From: Pseudomonas sp. IB20
Lineage (GTDB): Bacteria > Pseudomonadota > Gammaproteobacteria > Pseudomonadales > Pseudomonadaceae
Assembly: GCF_009707325.1 (NCBI RefSeq)
Contig: NZ_CP046103.1
Span: 1,661,810-1,725,809 of the forward strand
DNA: 64,000 bases
Reading direction: 5' to 3'
This document shows, in pieces, positions 26,654-35,837 of the stretch. Under the pieces are notes generated by a model. It did not search any database, was not told where the DNA came from, and worked only from the letters and a program-made list of their open reading frames with translations. Position 1 is the first letter of the stretch; each line of letters begins with the position of its first letter. Both the position numbers and the translations under genes were made by a program.

Positions 26654-28405
26654 TCAGCGAAGTAAAGCGCCAGCATGTGATCGACGGCGACGTTGGTACA
26701 CAAACACTGCCCAGGCGATCAGGCACAACAGCAGCGGCACTGCGGCAATCATGAGCAGCTTCAGGTTGCGTTCCGTTCGGTGTGCTTGCGCGTAAGCCTC
26801 GACCTTGAGGGCATGCAGCTCCATGGGCAGTCGCAGGCGTTCCTTATTGAGCGCCTGCAACTGGGTATTGCCATTTACCGCCTGGGTGCCAAGGGTTGCG
26901 TTTGGCGGGTTCAATCGTTGCCACTCCTGCTCTGTTCGTTGAAGCCGTCGTTCAAGTTCACTCGCCTTTTGTGTGTAGGTTTGTGCTGCGGCGTCGCGCA
27001 TGTGCTCCAGAGGGTTCTGAGGTTGGCCGGCTGTTGCGCGAGGGAGGATGCCGGCGAGAACATCGGGAGCCGCCAGGTTATCCAGTGTATTCAGTAGAAA
27101 CGGCACGTTGCTGTTGGGCGCAGACTTGATGGCCGCGTCCATGAGTAAGTCCGTGTCGGCGACCACCACCACTTGGATGTTTGCGGTTTTTTGCAAACCG
27201 GACGGATTCCCCTTCATGCCGTCGGGAAATGCGGAATAGGCCGGCCCCTCGAGACGAGCGGCTATCAGCTGGCGTTGGCCGGGAGTGGCCGTCTCATCGA
27301 GCAGTGAGTCGGGGCTGGTAGCTGATGCAAAGCGCCTGGTATCCACTAGCGCAGACTGCCTGGAGCTTTGCAGCAGAGGGGTGAGGGTCGTACGGCTTTT
27401 TCTCAGTCGAGAAAGTGCGCCGCTGCTCGAGACGATCACTGAGTTCAATTTCCAGGCGCTGACGTCATTCACCGTCATCGCCTGCCGTGGCAGGCTTAAC
27501 CTGGCAGGATGCAGGACCGTCTGTTCTCCCGGGCCGAATGAGGCCGATGAGGCGTAGAGATTATCGACCAGTAGCTTGTCCGTCGGCATCTGTATGCCCC
27601 ATGCGGTCAGCAACCCATCCAGCCTGGAGTCTGCCGGTACTGTGCTGGCAGCCATCTCGCTCATGGGGTCGATAAACATCATCAGCTTGCCGCCACTCAA
27701 TACAAACTGTTCAATCGCATACAGGGTTTGCTCTGGCAGCGCGCGAGGATGCACCACCATCAGCGTTGTGATCGATTCAGGGATGCGTTCGGTGTTGAAT
27801 GCCAACTCGACAAGGTTGAAGTGCCGCTGCATCTGCTCCAAAACTATTCCAGCAGGCTTATTCAATGGCAGCCCGGACAGAAGCCCGGACAGAAGCCCGA
27901 CAGTAGCGCGCTCGGGGTGCATCAACTTGTAGATCAGGTGGCTGATTTCATACTCAAGCAATGGCTCGTCGTCGAGGTCGAATAGGTCGATACGTTGTGC
28001 TGCCTGGCCTGCTCGCGTACCTATAAGGCCAAGAAAACCGTGTGTACCGTCAAGGCCGAATAAGCCGGCTTTGTAGGCATCCTCTGAATAAGGTGAGGGA
28101 TCAATAATGTGCAGGTTAATCATGCCTTTTGCCGCTTTTTCGTACTCCTTCAGTAGGTCTTCCACACGCTCGCCATAGCGTTTTAAAGCTTGGCTTTTCT
28201 TCGGGCTGTTGCTTGAGTTGAAGTAATACAGGTCCAGTGGGTCGGCGGTCTCAAGGACCAATGCCCCGGGCGATAACGTGTGGATTTTATGCTGTGAGAG
28301 ATCCCAGCGGACATCGGGGAGATTGCTTACCCAAGTCAGATTAAAGGCCAGGAATAGTAGCAGTATGACCATAAGTGTCATACCCGTACGAAGAACTGAC
28401 CGCAT
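26654..28405 (-). CDS. GldG-like ABC transporter auxiliary protein
   Basis: A 583-residue protein with an N-terminal membrane helix (about 9-29), a large extracytoplasmic part and a C-terminal helix (about 548-570) ending in a basic tail (YQRRRRSHAG). The blocks D-L-S-Q-H-K-I-H-T-L-S-P, D-L-Y-Y-F-N-S-S and V-L-S-G-G-K-L-M-M-F-I-D-P match the GldG / ABC-type uncharacterised transport auxiliary family. A predicted coiled coil (RDAAAQTYTQKASELERRL) precedes the last helix. A tandem micro-repeat encodes G-L-L-S-G-L-L-S-G-L (about 27866-27901). It is the third gene of an ATPase-permease-GldG operon; the substrate is unknown. Confidence 0.82.
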   Translation of the reverse strand: MRSVLRTGMTLMVILLLFLAFNLTWVSNLPDVRWDLSQHKIHTLSPGALVLETADPLDLYYFNSSNSPKKSQALKRYGERVEDLLKEYEKAAKGMINLHIIDPSPYSEDAYKAGLFGLDGTHGFLGLIGTRAGQAAQRIDLFDLDDEPLLEYEISHLIYKLMHPERATVGLLSGLLSGLPLNKPAGIVLEQMQRHFNLVELAFNTERIPESITTLMVVHPRALPEQTLYAIEQFVLSGGKLMMFIDPMSEMAASTVPADSRLDGLLTAWGIQMPTDKLLVDNLYASSASFGPGEQTVLHPARLSLPRQAMTVNDVSAWKLNSVIVSSSGALSRLRKSRTTLTPLLQSSRQSALVDTRRFASATSPDSLLDETATPGQRQLIAARLEGPAYSAFPDGMKGNPSGLQKTANIQVVVVADTDLLMDAAIKSAPNSNVPFLLNTLDNLAAPDVLAGILPRATAGQPQNPLEHMRDAAAQTYTQKASELERRLQRTEQEWQRLNPPNATLGTQAVNGNTQLQALNKERLRLPMELHALKVEAYAQAHRTERNLKLLMIAAVPLLLCLIAWAVFVYQRRRRSHAGALLR

Positions 28406-28420
28406 ACGTTGCTTTCCTTT

Positions 28421-29146
28421 TCAACTGGTTTTGTGGTTGAGGGTGACAATCGTTGCCGACAGGAAGGCAACGATCATGCTGATGAAGTACAAACTGTCAT
28501 GGAGTGTAAACTTGCCATTGTCGATAGCGCTGAAACGCGCGATCGGATTAAGCGCAATCAAGCTATCGATCACCCAGATAGGTGCCTGATGATCAAGTGC
28601 ATCCAAGACCGAAGAAAGCGCGCTGGCGATAAACAGCAAGCCCAGCGTCACTATAAAAATAACGATGCGCCGGTGCGTCAGTGCGCAGATAAAGCAGCCG
28701 ACAGATAGGTAACTTCCTGCCAGCAATCCGCTGGCTAGAAATTGTGAAGTGATAACGATATTGTCCGCGGCGCCCAAGTAGTTGGCGACGATCACTACAG
28801 GAAACGTCAAGGTCAGGGCAACACCACACACGACCCATGCGGCTAGAAATTTCCCGATCACACGTTCGAACGTAGTAATGGGCAGCGTTTGCATAATATC
28901 GCGCAAGCCTGCGTCGCGTTCGTCCGACCAGAGTTGCGTTGATAAGGTGGGGATCAGCAGCAAATAGAGCCAGGGGTGTAACTGGAAAAAGACCTGCAAG
29001 TTACCGCTGTTTTGATCCATCCACTGGCTTGTATACAGCCCCATTGTTGTGCACAGCACCAGAAATGCAGCAACACTCAGGTATGTGCTTGGCGTGCAGG
29101 CATAGCTGGCGATCTGACGTTTGAATATGACGGGCAGCAGCTTCAA
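28421..29146 (-). CDS. ABC transporter permease subunit (GldF/ABC-2 type)
   Basis: A 241-residue protein with six hydrophobic segments and the conserved cytosolic coupling region L-W-S-D-E-R-D-A-G-L-R-D-I-M-Q-T-L-P-I typical of the GldF/NosY-type ABC-2 permeases (E-R-x-x-G-T-x-x-x-L-x-x-x-P pattern). Its start overlaps the ATPase stop by four bases (ATGA), and it is followed by gldG after 14 bases, so all three are one operon. Base composition is lower in GC than the flanking core genes. Confidence 0.85.
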   Translation of the reverse strand: MKLLPVIFKRQIASYACTPSTYLSVAAFLVLCTTMGLYTSQWMDQNSGNLQVFFQLHPWLYLLLIPTLSTQLWSDERDAGLRDIMQTLPITTFERVIGKFLAAWVVCGVALTLTFPVVIVANYLGAADNIVITSQFLASGLLAGSYLSVGCFICALTHRRIVIFIVTLGLLFIASALSSVLDALDHQAPIWVIDSLIALNPIARFSAIDNGKFTLHDSLYFISMIVAFLSATIVTLNHKTS

Positions 29147-30069
29147 AGTGATACCTCTTGGCTCAGATGGTGAACAACTTCGTTCAGGCGCCCTGGCTCC
29201 AGATTCAGTGACGTTATGCTCCAGCCGCGGCTGGCGATGAGTGCGTTAATAGGGGGATAGATGTTATGCCCCGGCATGGCCAGAACCGTCACCCTGCCAG
29301 GCGTGTGCCGGTCTTCTTCGATACCTGCAACGCCGGGTAATACGGCCAGGGCCAGTAGATCCAGAGGCGTTTCTGCGGCCAGGGTTACGGCTCGGAAATG
29401 TCGGGAGTTACGCTGCAAATCGGGCAGTGAGGTGTCAGCCATCAGGCGGCCTGCGGCGATAACCAGAGCGCGTTTGCAGATACTGGAAAGCTCATTACAG
29501 TGACGGGACGCAATGATGACCGTCATGTCTTCGGTCAAGGACTGGATAAGTGTCCTGAATTTAAGCAGTTGGTCAGTCGCCAGCCCCTCAGTCGGTTCAT
29601 CCAGTAAGAGCAGGCTGGGGGTATGCAGGATCGCCTGGGCGATAGCGACTTTGCGCTTTAAACCGATGGAGAGTGTATGGATGGGGGCGTTGAGTACGCG
29701 TGATAACTCCAGGCGCATGGCGGCCCGATCCACCCGACTGCGTTTTTCGGCTCCGCTGAAGCCTCGAGTGGCAGCAATGAAATTGAGCACGTTTTTGACG
29801 GACATCGTGTGATGACTGAGCCCCCCTTGGGGTTGATAGCCGAGGGCTTTGCGAGCTTCAAGTGGATGAGTCTGGGTACTGAACCCCTGGATGTTGATAT
29901 GCCCGCTGGAGGGTTTTACCAAACCGGATATTAAATTCAGCAGCGTCGTTTTACCTGCTCCGTCCTCCCCTAAAAGGCCTATGCATTCCTGGCGTTGGGC
30001 ACTAAACGAAAGGTCAGTGATGACTTTCATTTTTCCCTGGTACTTTGTCAGGCTGCTTATCTCGAGCAT
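29143..30069 (-). CDS. ABC transporter ATP-binding protein (GldA-like)
   Basis: A 308-residue ABC ATPase. Walker A is G-E-D-G-A-G-K-T, the Q-loop lies in G-Y-Q-P-Q-G-G, the signature is L-S-I-G-L-K-R-K-V-A-I-A, Walker B is L-L-L-L-D-E-P-T-E-G-L and the H-loop histidine is in S-R-H. A C-terminal extension of about 90 residues follows, as in GldA/NodI-type ATPases. MLEISSLTKYQG at 30069 is the family's normal start; an in-frame ATG at 30117 would add 16 residues. It powers the adjacent permease; the transported molecule is unknown. Confidence 0.87.
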   Translation of the reverse strand: MLEISSLTKYQGKMKVITDLSFSAQRQECIGLLGEDGAGKTTLLNLISGLVKPSSGHINIQGFSTQTHPLEARKALGYQPQGGLSHHTMSVKNVLNFIAATRGFSGAEKRSRVDRAAMRLELSRVLNAPIHTLSIGLKRKVAIAQAILHTPSLLLLDEPTEGLATDQLLKFRTLIQSLTEDMTVIIASRHCNELSSICKRALVIAAGRLMADTSLPDLQRNSRHFRAVTLAAETPLDLLALAVLPGVAGIEEDRHTPGRVTVLAMPGHNIYPPINALIASRGWSITSLNLEPGRLNEVVHHLSQEVSL

Positions 30070-30307
30070 CTTTTTACCGAATAAGTTTTGCAGAGCGTAT
30101 GAAAATACGTCCGCCATGAGCGGTTGAGCGGCGAAAGGTTACGTTCAATCATTTGAATTGGGAACGTGGGGACATGTTTATCAGATAGTTCCTACGTCAA
30201 AATGGATAACTTGCTGAAACAATTGCGTTGTTTCGAGGCTACTAATGGGCGGATGTTTATCGGCTCTTTATGTGAGTCTTACTTTTTTGATATGAGGCCT
30301 GATTATC

Positions 30308-31321
30308 ATGATGCTTCTACGTACTCTCGTGCTTGAACGCAGCGGTGAGGACGCGCCGGTCAACGGTGCATTGCTCTGTGGGTTTGCTGTCGCGCAAACC
30401 GACTCCAACTTTCTGGTCTATAGCCTGGATGAAGAGACCGAGCCCGGTAACTCCAGGGTCTATATCGCCGCGTTACGTAAGAAGCTCGACCGGTATTTTC
30501 TGGGTGGTGTTGAGTCCAAGGAGGACTTGCAAGTGGCCATGCAGGTCTTTAAGCAAGTTTTGATGGCGGCCGCAGCCTCCGGCACTAAGACAGGGGCTGT
30601 TATCGAGACCGCGATTCCCTTTCATTTCATTGATTTGAAAGGCTGCAAGTTGCCGCCTGCCAGGCCTGAAGATCACCATTCAATGATCATCAAGAAGGCC
30701 TTGGTGATGAAGGTGATCACCTTGGGCATGTCTGCGCCCTCGTTGCCTGCGATAGAAAGTGCTTCGTTGATCGTGCCGTCCATTCGCTTTTCGTCGCAAA
30801 TGGTCTCGCCGCCCAAGAACCCGCCTGCTCCAAAACCCATCGAGCGGCCGGTACATGAGCCTGTTGTTGCAGAGCCTGTTGTTGCAGAACAGCTGGCCTC
30901 CTCCATTGTTAGTGCGCACGTAGTGGAGCCCCCTGAGCTCAGTGCGTCGCCTGCTCAATTTGAGCTAAGGGAACCTGCGCCGACAAAACTGCCGGTTCCG
31001 ATGGAACACGCATCGATGCTTGAGGTTGACAGCACGCTGACCAGCCTTGCCAAGGTCGCCCAGGAACTGACGCAACAAAAACGCGTGGTCATTGAGCGCG
31101 AGGAGGAGCTTGAGCAGTGGCACGCTCGACTGCAGCAGGCGCAGGGCGACCTCGACGAAAAGAGCCGTGAGTTGGAGCAGCGCGATTCGCACTTGCAGAA
31201 CCAACGAATAGAGTTTGACCAAGAGGCCGAAAGGCTGACGCAGGCGATGTCGCACTTGGTGGCTATGCGGCAGCGCCTGCATGGCGTGCTCCTTGAGTTG
31301 GATCAAACCTTGGGTGGCTAG
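30308..31321 (+). CDS. Hypothetical coiled-coil protein, divergent from the Gld-like ABC operon
   Basis: A 337-residue protein of no family I recognise. Residues 1-130 form a mixed globular part (MMLLRTLVLERSGEDAPVNGALLCGFAVAQ). Residues about 165-240 are a low-complexity linker rich in P, V, A and E with a tandem P-V-V-A-E repeat (bases about 30857-30888). Residues about 245-325 are a strong coiled coil (RVVIEREEELEQWHARLQQA). There is no signal peptide or membrane helix. It starts 239 bases from the ABC operon and could share its regulatory region. The GC content is lower than that of surrounding core genes. Confidence 0.65.
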   Translation: MMLLRTLVLERSGEDAPVNGALLCGFAVAQTDSNFLVYSLDEETEPGNSRVYIAALRKKLDRYFLGGVESKEDLQVAMQVFKQVLMAAAASGTKTGAVIETAIPFHFIDLKGCKLPPARPEDHHSMIIKKALVMKVITLGMSAPSLPAIESASLIVPSIRFSSQMVSPPKNPPAPKPIERPVHEPVVAEPVVAEQLASSIVSAHVVEPPELSASPAQFELREPAPTKLPVPMEHASMLEVDSTLTSLAKVAQELTQQKRVVIEREEELEQWHARLQQAQGDLDEKSRELEQRDSHLQNQRIEFDQEAERLTQAMSHLVAMRQRLHGVLLELDQTLGG

Positions 31322-31452
31322 GCGTGAATCCATGTGTGCTCTGGCCTGGCTACTTTCCAGGGTTCATTTATCATCAACCCCTGCCAGTCGACGCCAGAGC
31401 ATGAGGCCATGGCGTATCGGCACCATTGGACACTGCCTGGGGATGCAAGCGT

Positions 31453-31926
31453 TTGAGTACCAAGCTGATTACCAAAGAAGGTCATGAAGCGCTGAAAAAA
31501 GAGTTGGATTATTTGTGGCGCGAAAAACGCCCGGACACCACCCGCAAGGTGACCTGGGCTGCTTCCCTGGGGGATCGCAGCGAGAACGCGGATTACCAGT
31601 ACAACAAGAAGCTGCTGCGTGAGATAGATCGGCGCGTGCGCTATTTGCGCAAGCGGCTTGAAGACATGCGGGTGGTGGAGTACATGCCCGAGCAGGAGGG
31701 CAAGGTGTTCTTCGGTGCCTGGGTCGATATCGAAAATGAGCAGGGCGAGACCAAGCGTTTTCGTATTGTCGGCTATGACGAGATTTATGAGCGCATGGAC
31801 TACATTTCCATCGACTCACCGATGGCCCGCGCGTTGCTGCGTAAGGAAGTTGACGATGAGGCTATCGTGCAGACCCCGAGCGGCGACGTATGCTGGTGGA
31901 TTACCGCTATCGAGTATGTGAAGTAG
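31453..31926 (+). CDS. greB: Transcription elongation factor GreB
   Basis: A 157-residue cleavage-stimulating factor that rescues backtracked RNA polymerase. The N-terminal coiled coil bears the acidic tip A-S-L-G-D-R-S-E-N-A-D-Y, and the C-terminal FKBP-like domain ends S-P-x-A-R-A-L-L-R-K-E-V-D-D. The family begins M-S-T-K-L-I-T-K-E-G, which places the start at the TTG at 31453; an ATG at 31426 in the same frame would add nine residues of no homology. Long positively charged stretch R-E-K-R-P-D and length distinguish GreB from GreA. Confidence 0.93.
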   Translation: MSTKLITKEGHEALKKELDYLWREKRPDTTRKVTWAASLGDRSENADYQYNKKLLREIDRRVRYLRKRLEDMRVVEYMPEQEGKVFFGAWVDIENEQGETKRFRIVGYDEIYERMDYISIDSPMARALLRKEVDDEAIVQTPSGDVCWWITAIEYVK

Positions 31927-31969
31927 ACGATGGCCGGCACGCTGGGGCGCGTGCTGGCCATCGGTCGTT

Positions 31970-34483
31970 TCAGCCTTCGCGCAGCACCGTCAACGGGCTG
32001 GCATTCAACGCGCGGCGCGTACCAAATACCCCAGCACCCCCGATCAGCACGGCACCGATCACCGGTAGCAGTAACAGCCACGGGTGAGGGTGCCAGGCCA
32101 GGTCAAACGCATAGCGGTACAACACCCATGTGACCAGCTCCGTGCCCAGTGCCGCGAGCAGGCCGCTGACCGCGCCCAGCAAGCCAAACTCGATGCGCCG
32201 TGCCTTGACCAGCAACTTGCGCTCTGCACCCAGGGCACGCAACAGCGCCCCTTGGCGAATGCGCTCATCCAGGGTGGCCTGTAAGCCCGAAAACAGCACC
32301 GCCATGCCTGCCGCCAGCACGAACAACAGCACGTATTCCACCGCCAGGGTTACTTGGGCGAGGATGCTGCGTAGCTGCTCCAGCAAGGCTTCGACCTGCA
32401 GGATGGTGACGGCTGGAAACGCCCGGGACAGGTCGACGATCTGCTGGTCATGCCCTGGCGCCAGGTAGAAGCTGGTCAGGTAGGTCGCGGGCAGGTCTTT
32501 CAAGGTGCCCGGTTGGAAGATCATGAAGAAGTTGGGTTGGAAGTTATCCCAGTTGATAGTACGCAAGCTGGTGACGCGCGCTTCGCGATTCTCCCCGCCG
32601 ATGGTGAACACCAGATGATCGTCGAGCTTGAGCTTCAGGCTTTGCGCGACCTTGGCTTCCACTGACACCCCGGGGATTTCATCACTCGGTTGCTGCGTCC
32701 ACCAGGAACCTGCGGTCAGCACGTTGCCCGGCGGCAAATCCGCCGCCCAGGTCAGGCTCAAGTCGCGCTGTACGGCGCGGTCGCCGCTGGAGTCTTTGCT
32801 GACGATCTGCTGCACCGGCTCGCCATTGATGCTGATCAACCGGCCCGGCACCACCGGGTACAGCGGCGCCGCTTGGGCCTGCACGTCCAGCAGGCGGGCA
32901 CCAAAGGCATCCTTGTCGGCCGGCAGGATGTTCAGGGCGAAATAATTGGGTGCATCCTTGGGCAGTTGGTTTTGCCAAGTGTCCAGTAGCTCACCACGTA
33001 GCAGGGCGATCAAACCCATGGACAACAGGATCAAGCCAAACGCCAGTGACTGCCCAGCCGCCGCCAACGGGTGGCGCAGTAATTGGCCCAGGCCCAGGCG
33101 CCAGGGCAGGGAGGCGCGCGCCAACAAGCGCCGCAGGCTTTGCAGCAGCAACAGCAGCAAGCCGCCGAGGATCAACGCAGCGACTACACCGCCGCCCAGC
33201 AAGGCGAAAGTCAGCACCAGGTCGAGGCTCAGGCGCCACATGATCAGGCCAAGTGCGAACAGCGCAGCGCCATACACCATCCAGGTGCTGGAAGGGATAG
33301 GCAGCAGGTCACGTCGCAATACCCGCAGCGGTGGCACACGGCCAAGCGCTGCCAAGGGCGGCAGGGCGAAGCCCGCGAGGGCGACCAACCCGGTGCCGAT
33401 GCCTGCAACCGCCGGCAGCAGCCCACCAGCAGGCACGTCCGCGGGCAGCAGGTCGTGCAGGAAATAGAACAGGCCAAACTGCGCCACCCAGCCCAGCAGG
33501 GCACCGGCCAGGCTCGCCGCCAGGCCCAGCACGCTCAGTTGCAGGCTGAACAGCAGCATTGCTTCGCGTCGTGACAAACCGAGGCAGCGCAGCAGCGCAC
33601 TGGCGTCGAACCGGCGGCTGGCAAAGCGGTTGGCCGACAACGCCACGGCCACGCCAGCCAGCAGCACTGCCACCAGGCTGGCCATGTTCAGGTAGCGCTC
33701 GGCCTTGCCCAGGGCGCCGCCGATCTGCTGGTTGCCGTCGCGCGAATCCTGCAAGCGCTGGTTGGCGGCGAGGCCCGGCTTGACCAGGTCGCGATAGGTT
33801 TGCAGCGCCGTACTGCCTTGGGGCGCGCGCCACAGTTCGCGGTAACTCACACGGCTGCCGGGTTGCACCACGCCGGTCGCGTCCAGGTCTGCCAAGTTGA
33901 TCATCACCCGTGGCGTGAGACTGTAGAAGTTGCCGGCGCGATCGGGCTCGTAAGTCAGTAGGCGGGTCAGGCGCAGGGGCTTCATGCCCACATCGATACT
34001 GTCGCCGACTTTCAGGTCCAGCGCCGTCAGTAGCCGTGCTTCCACCCAGGCTTCACCGGGCTTGGGGCCGCCGCCTGGGGTTTGAGCACCAAAGGGCTCG
34101 GCCGCACTTTTCAACTCGCCACGCAGCGGGTACTGCTCGTTGACCGCCTTGATGCTGGAGAGCTGAATGCCGTTATCCGTGGCGATAACGCTGGAGAACT
34201 CGACGATGCGTGCGTGATCCAGGCCTAACTCAATGCCGGATTTGATTTGCTCGGGGCGGGCCGGCGAGCTGCCTTCGAGCACCAGGTCGGCCCCGAGGAA
34301 CTCGGTGGCACGCAACAGCATGGCGCCATTGAGGCGCGCGCCGAAGTAGCCGATGGCAGTACTGGCGGCCACGGCCACCACCAAGGCGAAGAACAGCACG
34401 CGCAGTTCGCCGGCGCGGGCATCGCGCAGCAATTGACGCATGGCAAGGCTGAACAGGCGCAACAGCGGCAAACGTGCCATCAA
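31970..34483 (-). CDS. ABC transporter permease of the YbbP/FtsX family
   Basis: A very large permease, 837 aa, with two FtsX domains: one membrane helix near residue 30, a long periplasmic domain, a central group of six to seven helices (about 260-500), a second periplasmic domain and three C-terminal helices (about 700-825). Core FtsX features such as A-L-G-A-E-R-K-L-L-V-K-A are seen. It overlaps the start side of the ATPase gene by four bases. YbbAP pairs with TesA form a conserved trio of uncertain function; they may extract or export hydrophobic compounds. Confidence 0.9.
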   Translation of the reverse strand: MMARLPLLRLFSLAMRQLLRDARAGELRVLFFALVVAVAASTAIGYFGARLNGAMLLRATEFLGADLVLEGSSPARPEQIKSGIELGLDHARIVEFSSVIATDNGIQLSSIKAVNEQYPLRGELKSAAEPFGAQTPGGGPKPGEAWVEARLLTALDLKVGDSIDVGMKPLRLTRLLTYEPDRAGNFYSLTPRVMINLADLDATGVVQPGSRVSYRELWRAPQGSTALQTYRDLVKPGLAANQRLQDSRDGNQQIGGALGKAERYLNMASLVAVLLAGVAVALSANRFASRRFDASALLRCLGLSRREAMLLFSLQLSVLGLAASLAGALLGWVAQFGLFYFLHDLLPADVPAGGLLPAVAGIGTGLVALAGFALPPLAALGRVPPLRVLRRDLLPIPSSTWMVYGAALFALGLIMWRLSLDLVLTFALLGGGVVAALILGGLLLLLLQSLRRLLARASLPWRLGLGQLLRHPLAAAGQSLAFGLILLSMGLIALLRGELLDTWQNQLPKDAPNYFALNILPADKDAFGARLLDVQAQAAPLYPVVPGRLISINGEPVQQIVSKDSSGDRAVQRDLSLTWAADLPPGNVLTAGSWWTQQPSDEIPGVSVEAKVAQSLKLKLDDHLVFTIGGENREARVTSLRTINWDNFQPNFFMIFQPGTLKDLPATYLTSFYLAPGHDQQIVDLSRAFPAVTILQVEALLEQLRSILAQVTLAVEYVLLFVLAAGMAVLFSGLQATLDERIRQGALLRALGAERKLLVKARRIEFGLLGAVSGLLAALGTELVTWVLYRYAFDLAWHPHPWLLLLPVIGAVLIGGAGVFGTRRALNASPLTVLREG

Positions 34484-35163
34484 GGCTCCAGGGGCGCGAC
34501 CATCAGGCCGGCTTCAAGGCGGATCAGGCGTCGGCAACGGTGGGCCAGGCGCTCGTCATGGGTGACCAGCACCAGGGTCGTGCCGCTCTCTTTATTGAGT
34601 TCGAACAGCAGGTCGCTGATGCGCTCGCCGGTGTGGCTGTCGAGGTTGCCAGTGGGTTCATCGGCAAACAGCACGTCCGGCTCGGCGGCGAAGGCTCGGG
34701 CGATGGCGACCCGTTGCTGCTCGCCACCGGACAATTGTCGGGGCGAATGGGTCAGCCGTTGGCCCAGGCCGACGCGCTCCAGCAGGTGCTTGGCGCGCGC
34801 GCGGGCGTCTTTACGGCCGTCCAGCTCCAGCGGCAGCATGACGTTTTCCAGGGCGTTGAGGCTGTCGAGCAACTGGAAGGATTGGAAGACGAACCCCACG
34901 TGCTCGGCGCGGATGCGCGCGCGCTGGTCTTCGTCGAGGGTGCTCAAGGCTTGCCCGGCGAGCGTGACTTCACCGCTGCTGGGCAGGTCGAGGCCCGCCA
35001 GCAGGCCGAGGAGGGTGGATTTGCCGGAACCGGAGCTGCCGACGATAGCCAGGCTATCGCCCTTGTTCAGTTCCAGGCTCAGTTCGTGCAGGATAGTCAG
35101 TTCACCTTCCGCGCTGGGAACCACTTTGCTAAGGTTCCGCGCGGTGAGAATGCTTGCGCCCAT
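34480..35163 (-). CDS. ybbA: ABC transporter ATP-binding protein (YbbA)
   Basis: A 227-residue LolD/MacB-type ATPase with Walker A G-S-S-G-S-G-K-S-T (about 42-50), signature L-S-G-G-E-Q-Q-R-V-A, Walker B V-L-F-A-D-E-P-T-G-N-L-D and switch histidine in V-T-H-D. It pairs with the YbbP permease downstream. The ATG at 35163 is ten bases from the divergent tesA start, so the two genes must share an overlapping promoter region or their control elements extend into each other's coding sequence. Confidence 0.92.
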   Translation of the reverse strand: MGASILTARNLSKVVPSAEGELTILHELSLELNKGDSLAIVGSSGSGKSTLLGLLAGLDLPSSGEVTLAGQALSTLDEDQRARIRAEHVGFVFQSFQLLDSLNALENVMLPLELDGRKDARARAKHLLERVGLGQRLTHSPRQLSGGEQQRVAIARAFAAEPDVLFADEPTGNLDSHTGERISDLLFELNKESGTTLVLVTHDERLAHRCRRLIRLEAGLMVAPLEP

Positions 35164-35173
35164 GGAGAATCCG

Positions 35174-35779
35174 ATGCGAATGTGGTTTTTGAGTGCTGGC
35201 CTGGCCTTGATGTGCATGGCCCAGAACGCAGCGGCGGGTACAGTCCTGATCGTTGGCGATAGTATCAGTGCCGGTTTCGGCCTGGATACCAGCAAAGGGT
35301 GGGTGGCGCTGCTGGAGCAACGGCTCAAGCAGGAAGGGTTTGACGATAAAGTGGTCAACGCTTCCATCAGTGGCGATACCAGCGCTGGAGGCCTCGCGCG
35401 GCTGCCGGCGGCGCTTGCAGAGCATAAGCCGGACCTGGTGATCCTTGAGCTGGGTGGCAACGATGGCCTGCGCGGGCAGCCGCCAGCGCAATTGAAACAA
35501 AATCTTGCGTCGATGATCGATCAGTCCAAGGCGGGTGGCGCCAAGGTGCTGTTGTTGGGCATGCAATTGCCGCCCAATTACGGGCCGAAATACACCACGG
35601 CGTTTGCCGAGGTGTATGGCGCCCTGGCCAAGGAAAAAAGCATCCCACTGGTGCCGTTTTTCCTTGAGGGCGTAGGCGGCCATCCCGAACTGATGCAGGC
35701 CGATCAGTTGCATCCGGCGGTCGGCGCCCAGGGCAAGTTGCTGGAAAATGTCTGGCCGACGCTAAAACCACTGCTATGA
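35174..35779 (+). CDS. tesA: Arylesterase / acyl-CoA thioesterase I (TesA, SGNH hydrolase)
   Basis: A 201-residue periplasmic hydrolase. Signal peptide 1-21 (ending N-A-A-A) is followed by the SGNH blocks: G-D-S-I-S-A-G with nucleophile Ser30, G-D-T-S-A-G-G, G-G-N-D-G-L-R-G, and the D-Q-L-H-P catalytic Asp-His near the C-terminus. TesA-type enzymes hydrolyse long-chain acyl thioesters and aryl esters. The ATG at 35174 was chosen because the signal peptide begins there. It is divergent from ybbA, the arrangement seen in many gamma-proteobacteria. Confidence 0.93.
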   Translation: MRMWFLSAGLALMCMAQNAAAGTVLIVGDSISAGFGLDTSKGWVALLEQRLKQEGFDDKVVNASISGDTSAGGLARLPAALAEHKPDLVILELGGNDGLRGQPPAQLKQNLASMIDQSKAGGAKVLLLGMQLPPNYGPKYTTAFAEVYGALAKEKSIPLVPFFLEGVGGHPELMQADQLHPAVGAQGKLLENVWPTLKPLL

Positions 35780-35837
35780 CGCTTTTCTACCGGCAGGCTT
35801 TCGGCTAAGGTGGCGCCCCCCCGATCTGGAGCCCCCG

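Noticed and set aside
30180..30307. Possible promoter for a small RNA between the ABC ATPase and the coiled-coil gene
   Set aside because: The segment is AT-rich but shows no matched -35/-10 pair or terminator; it is more simply a shared divergent promoter region.
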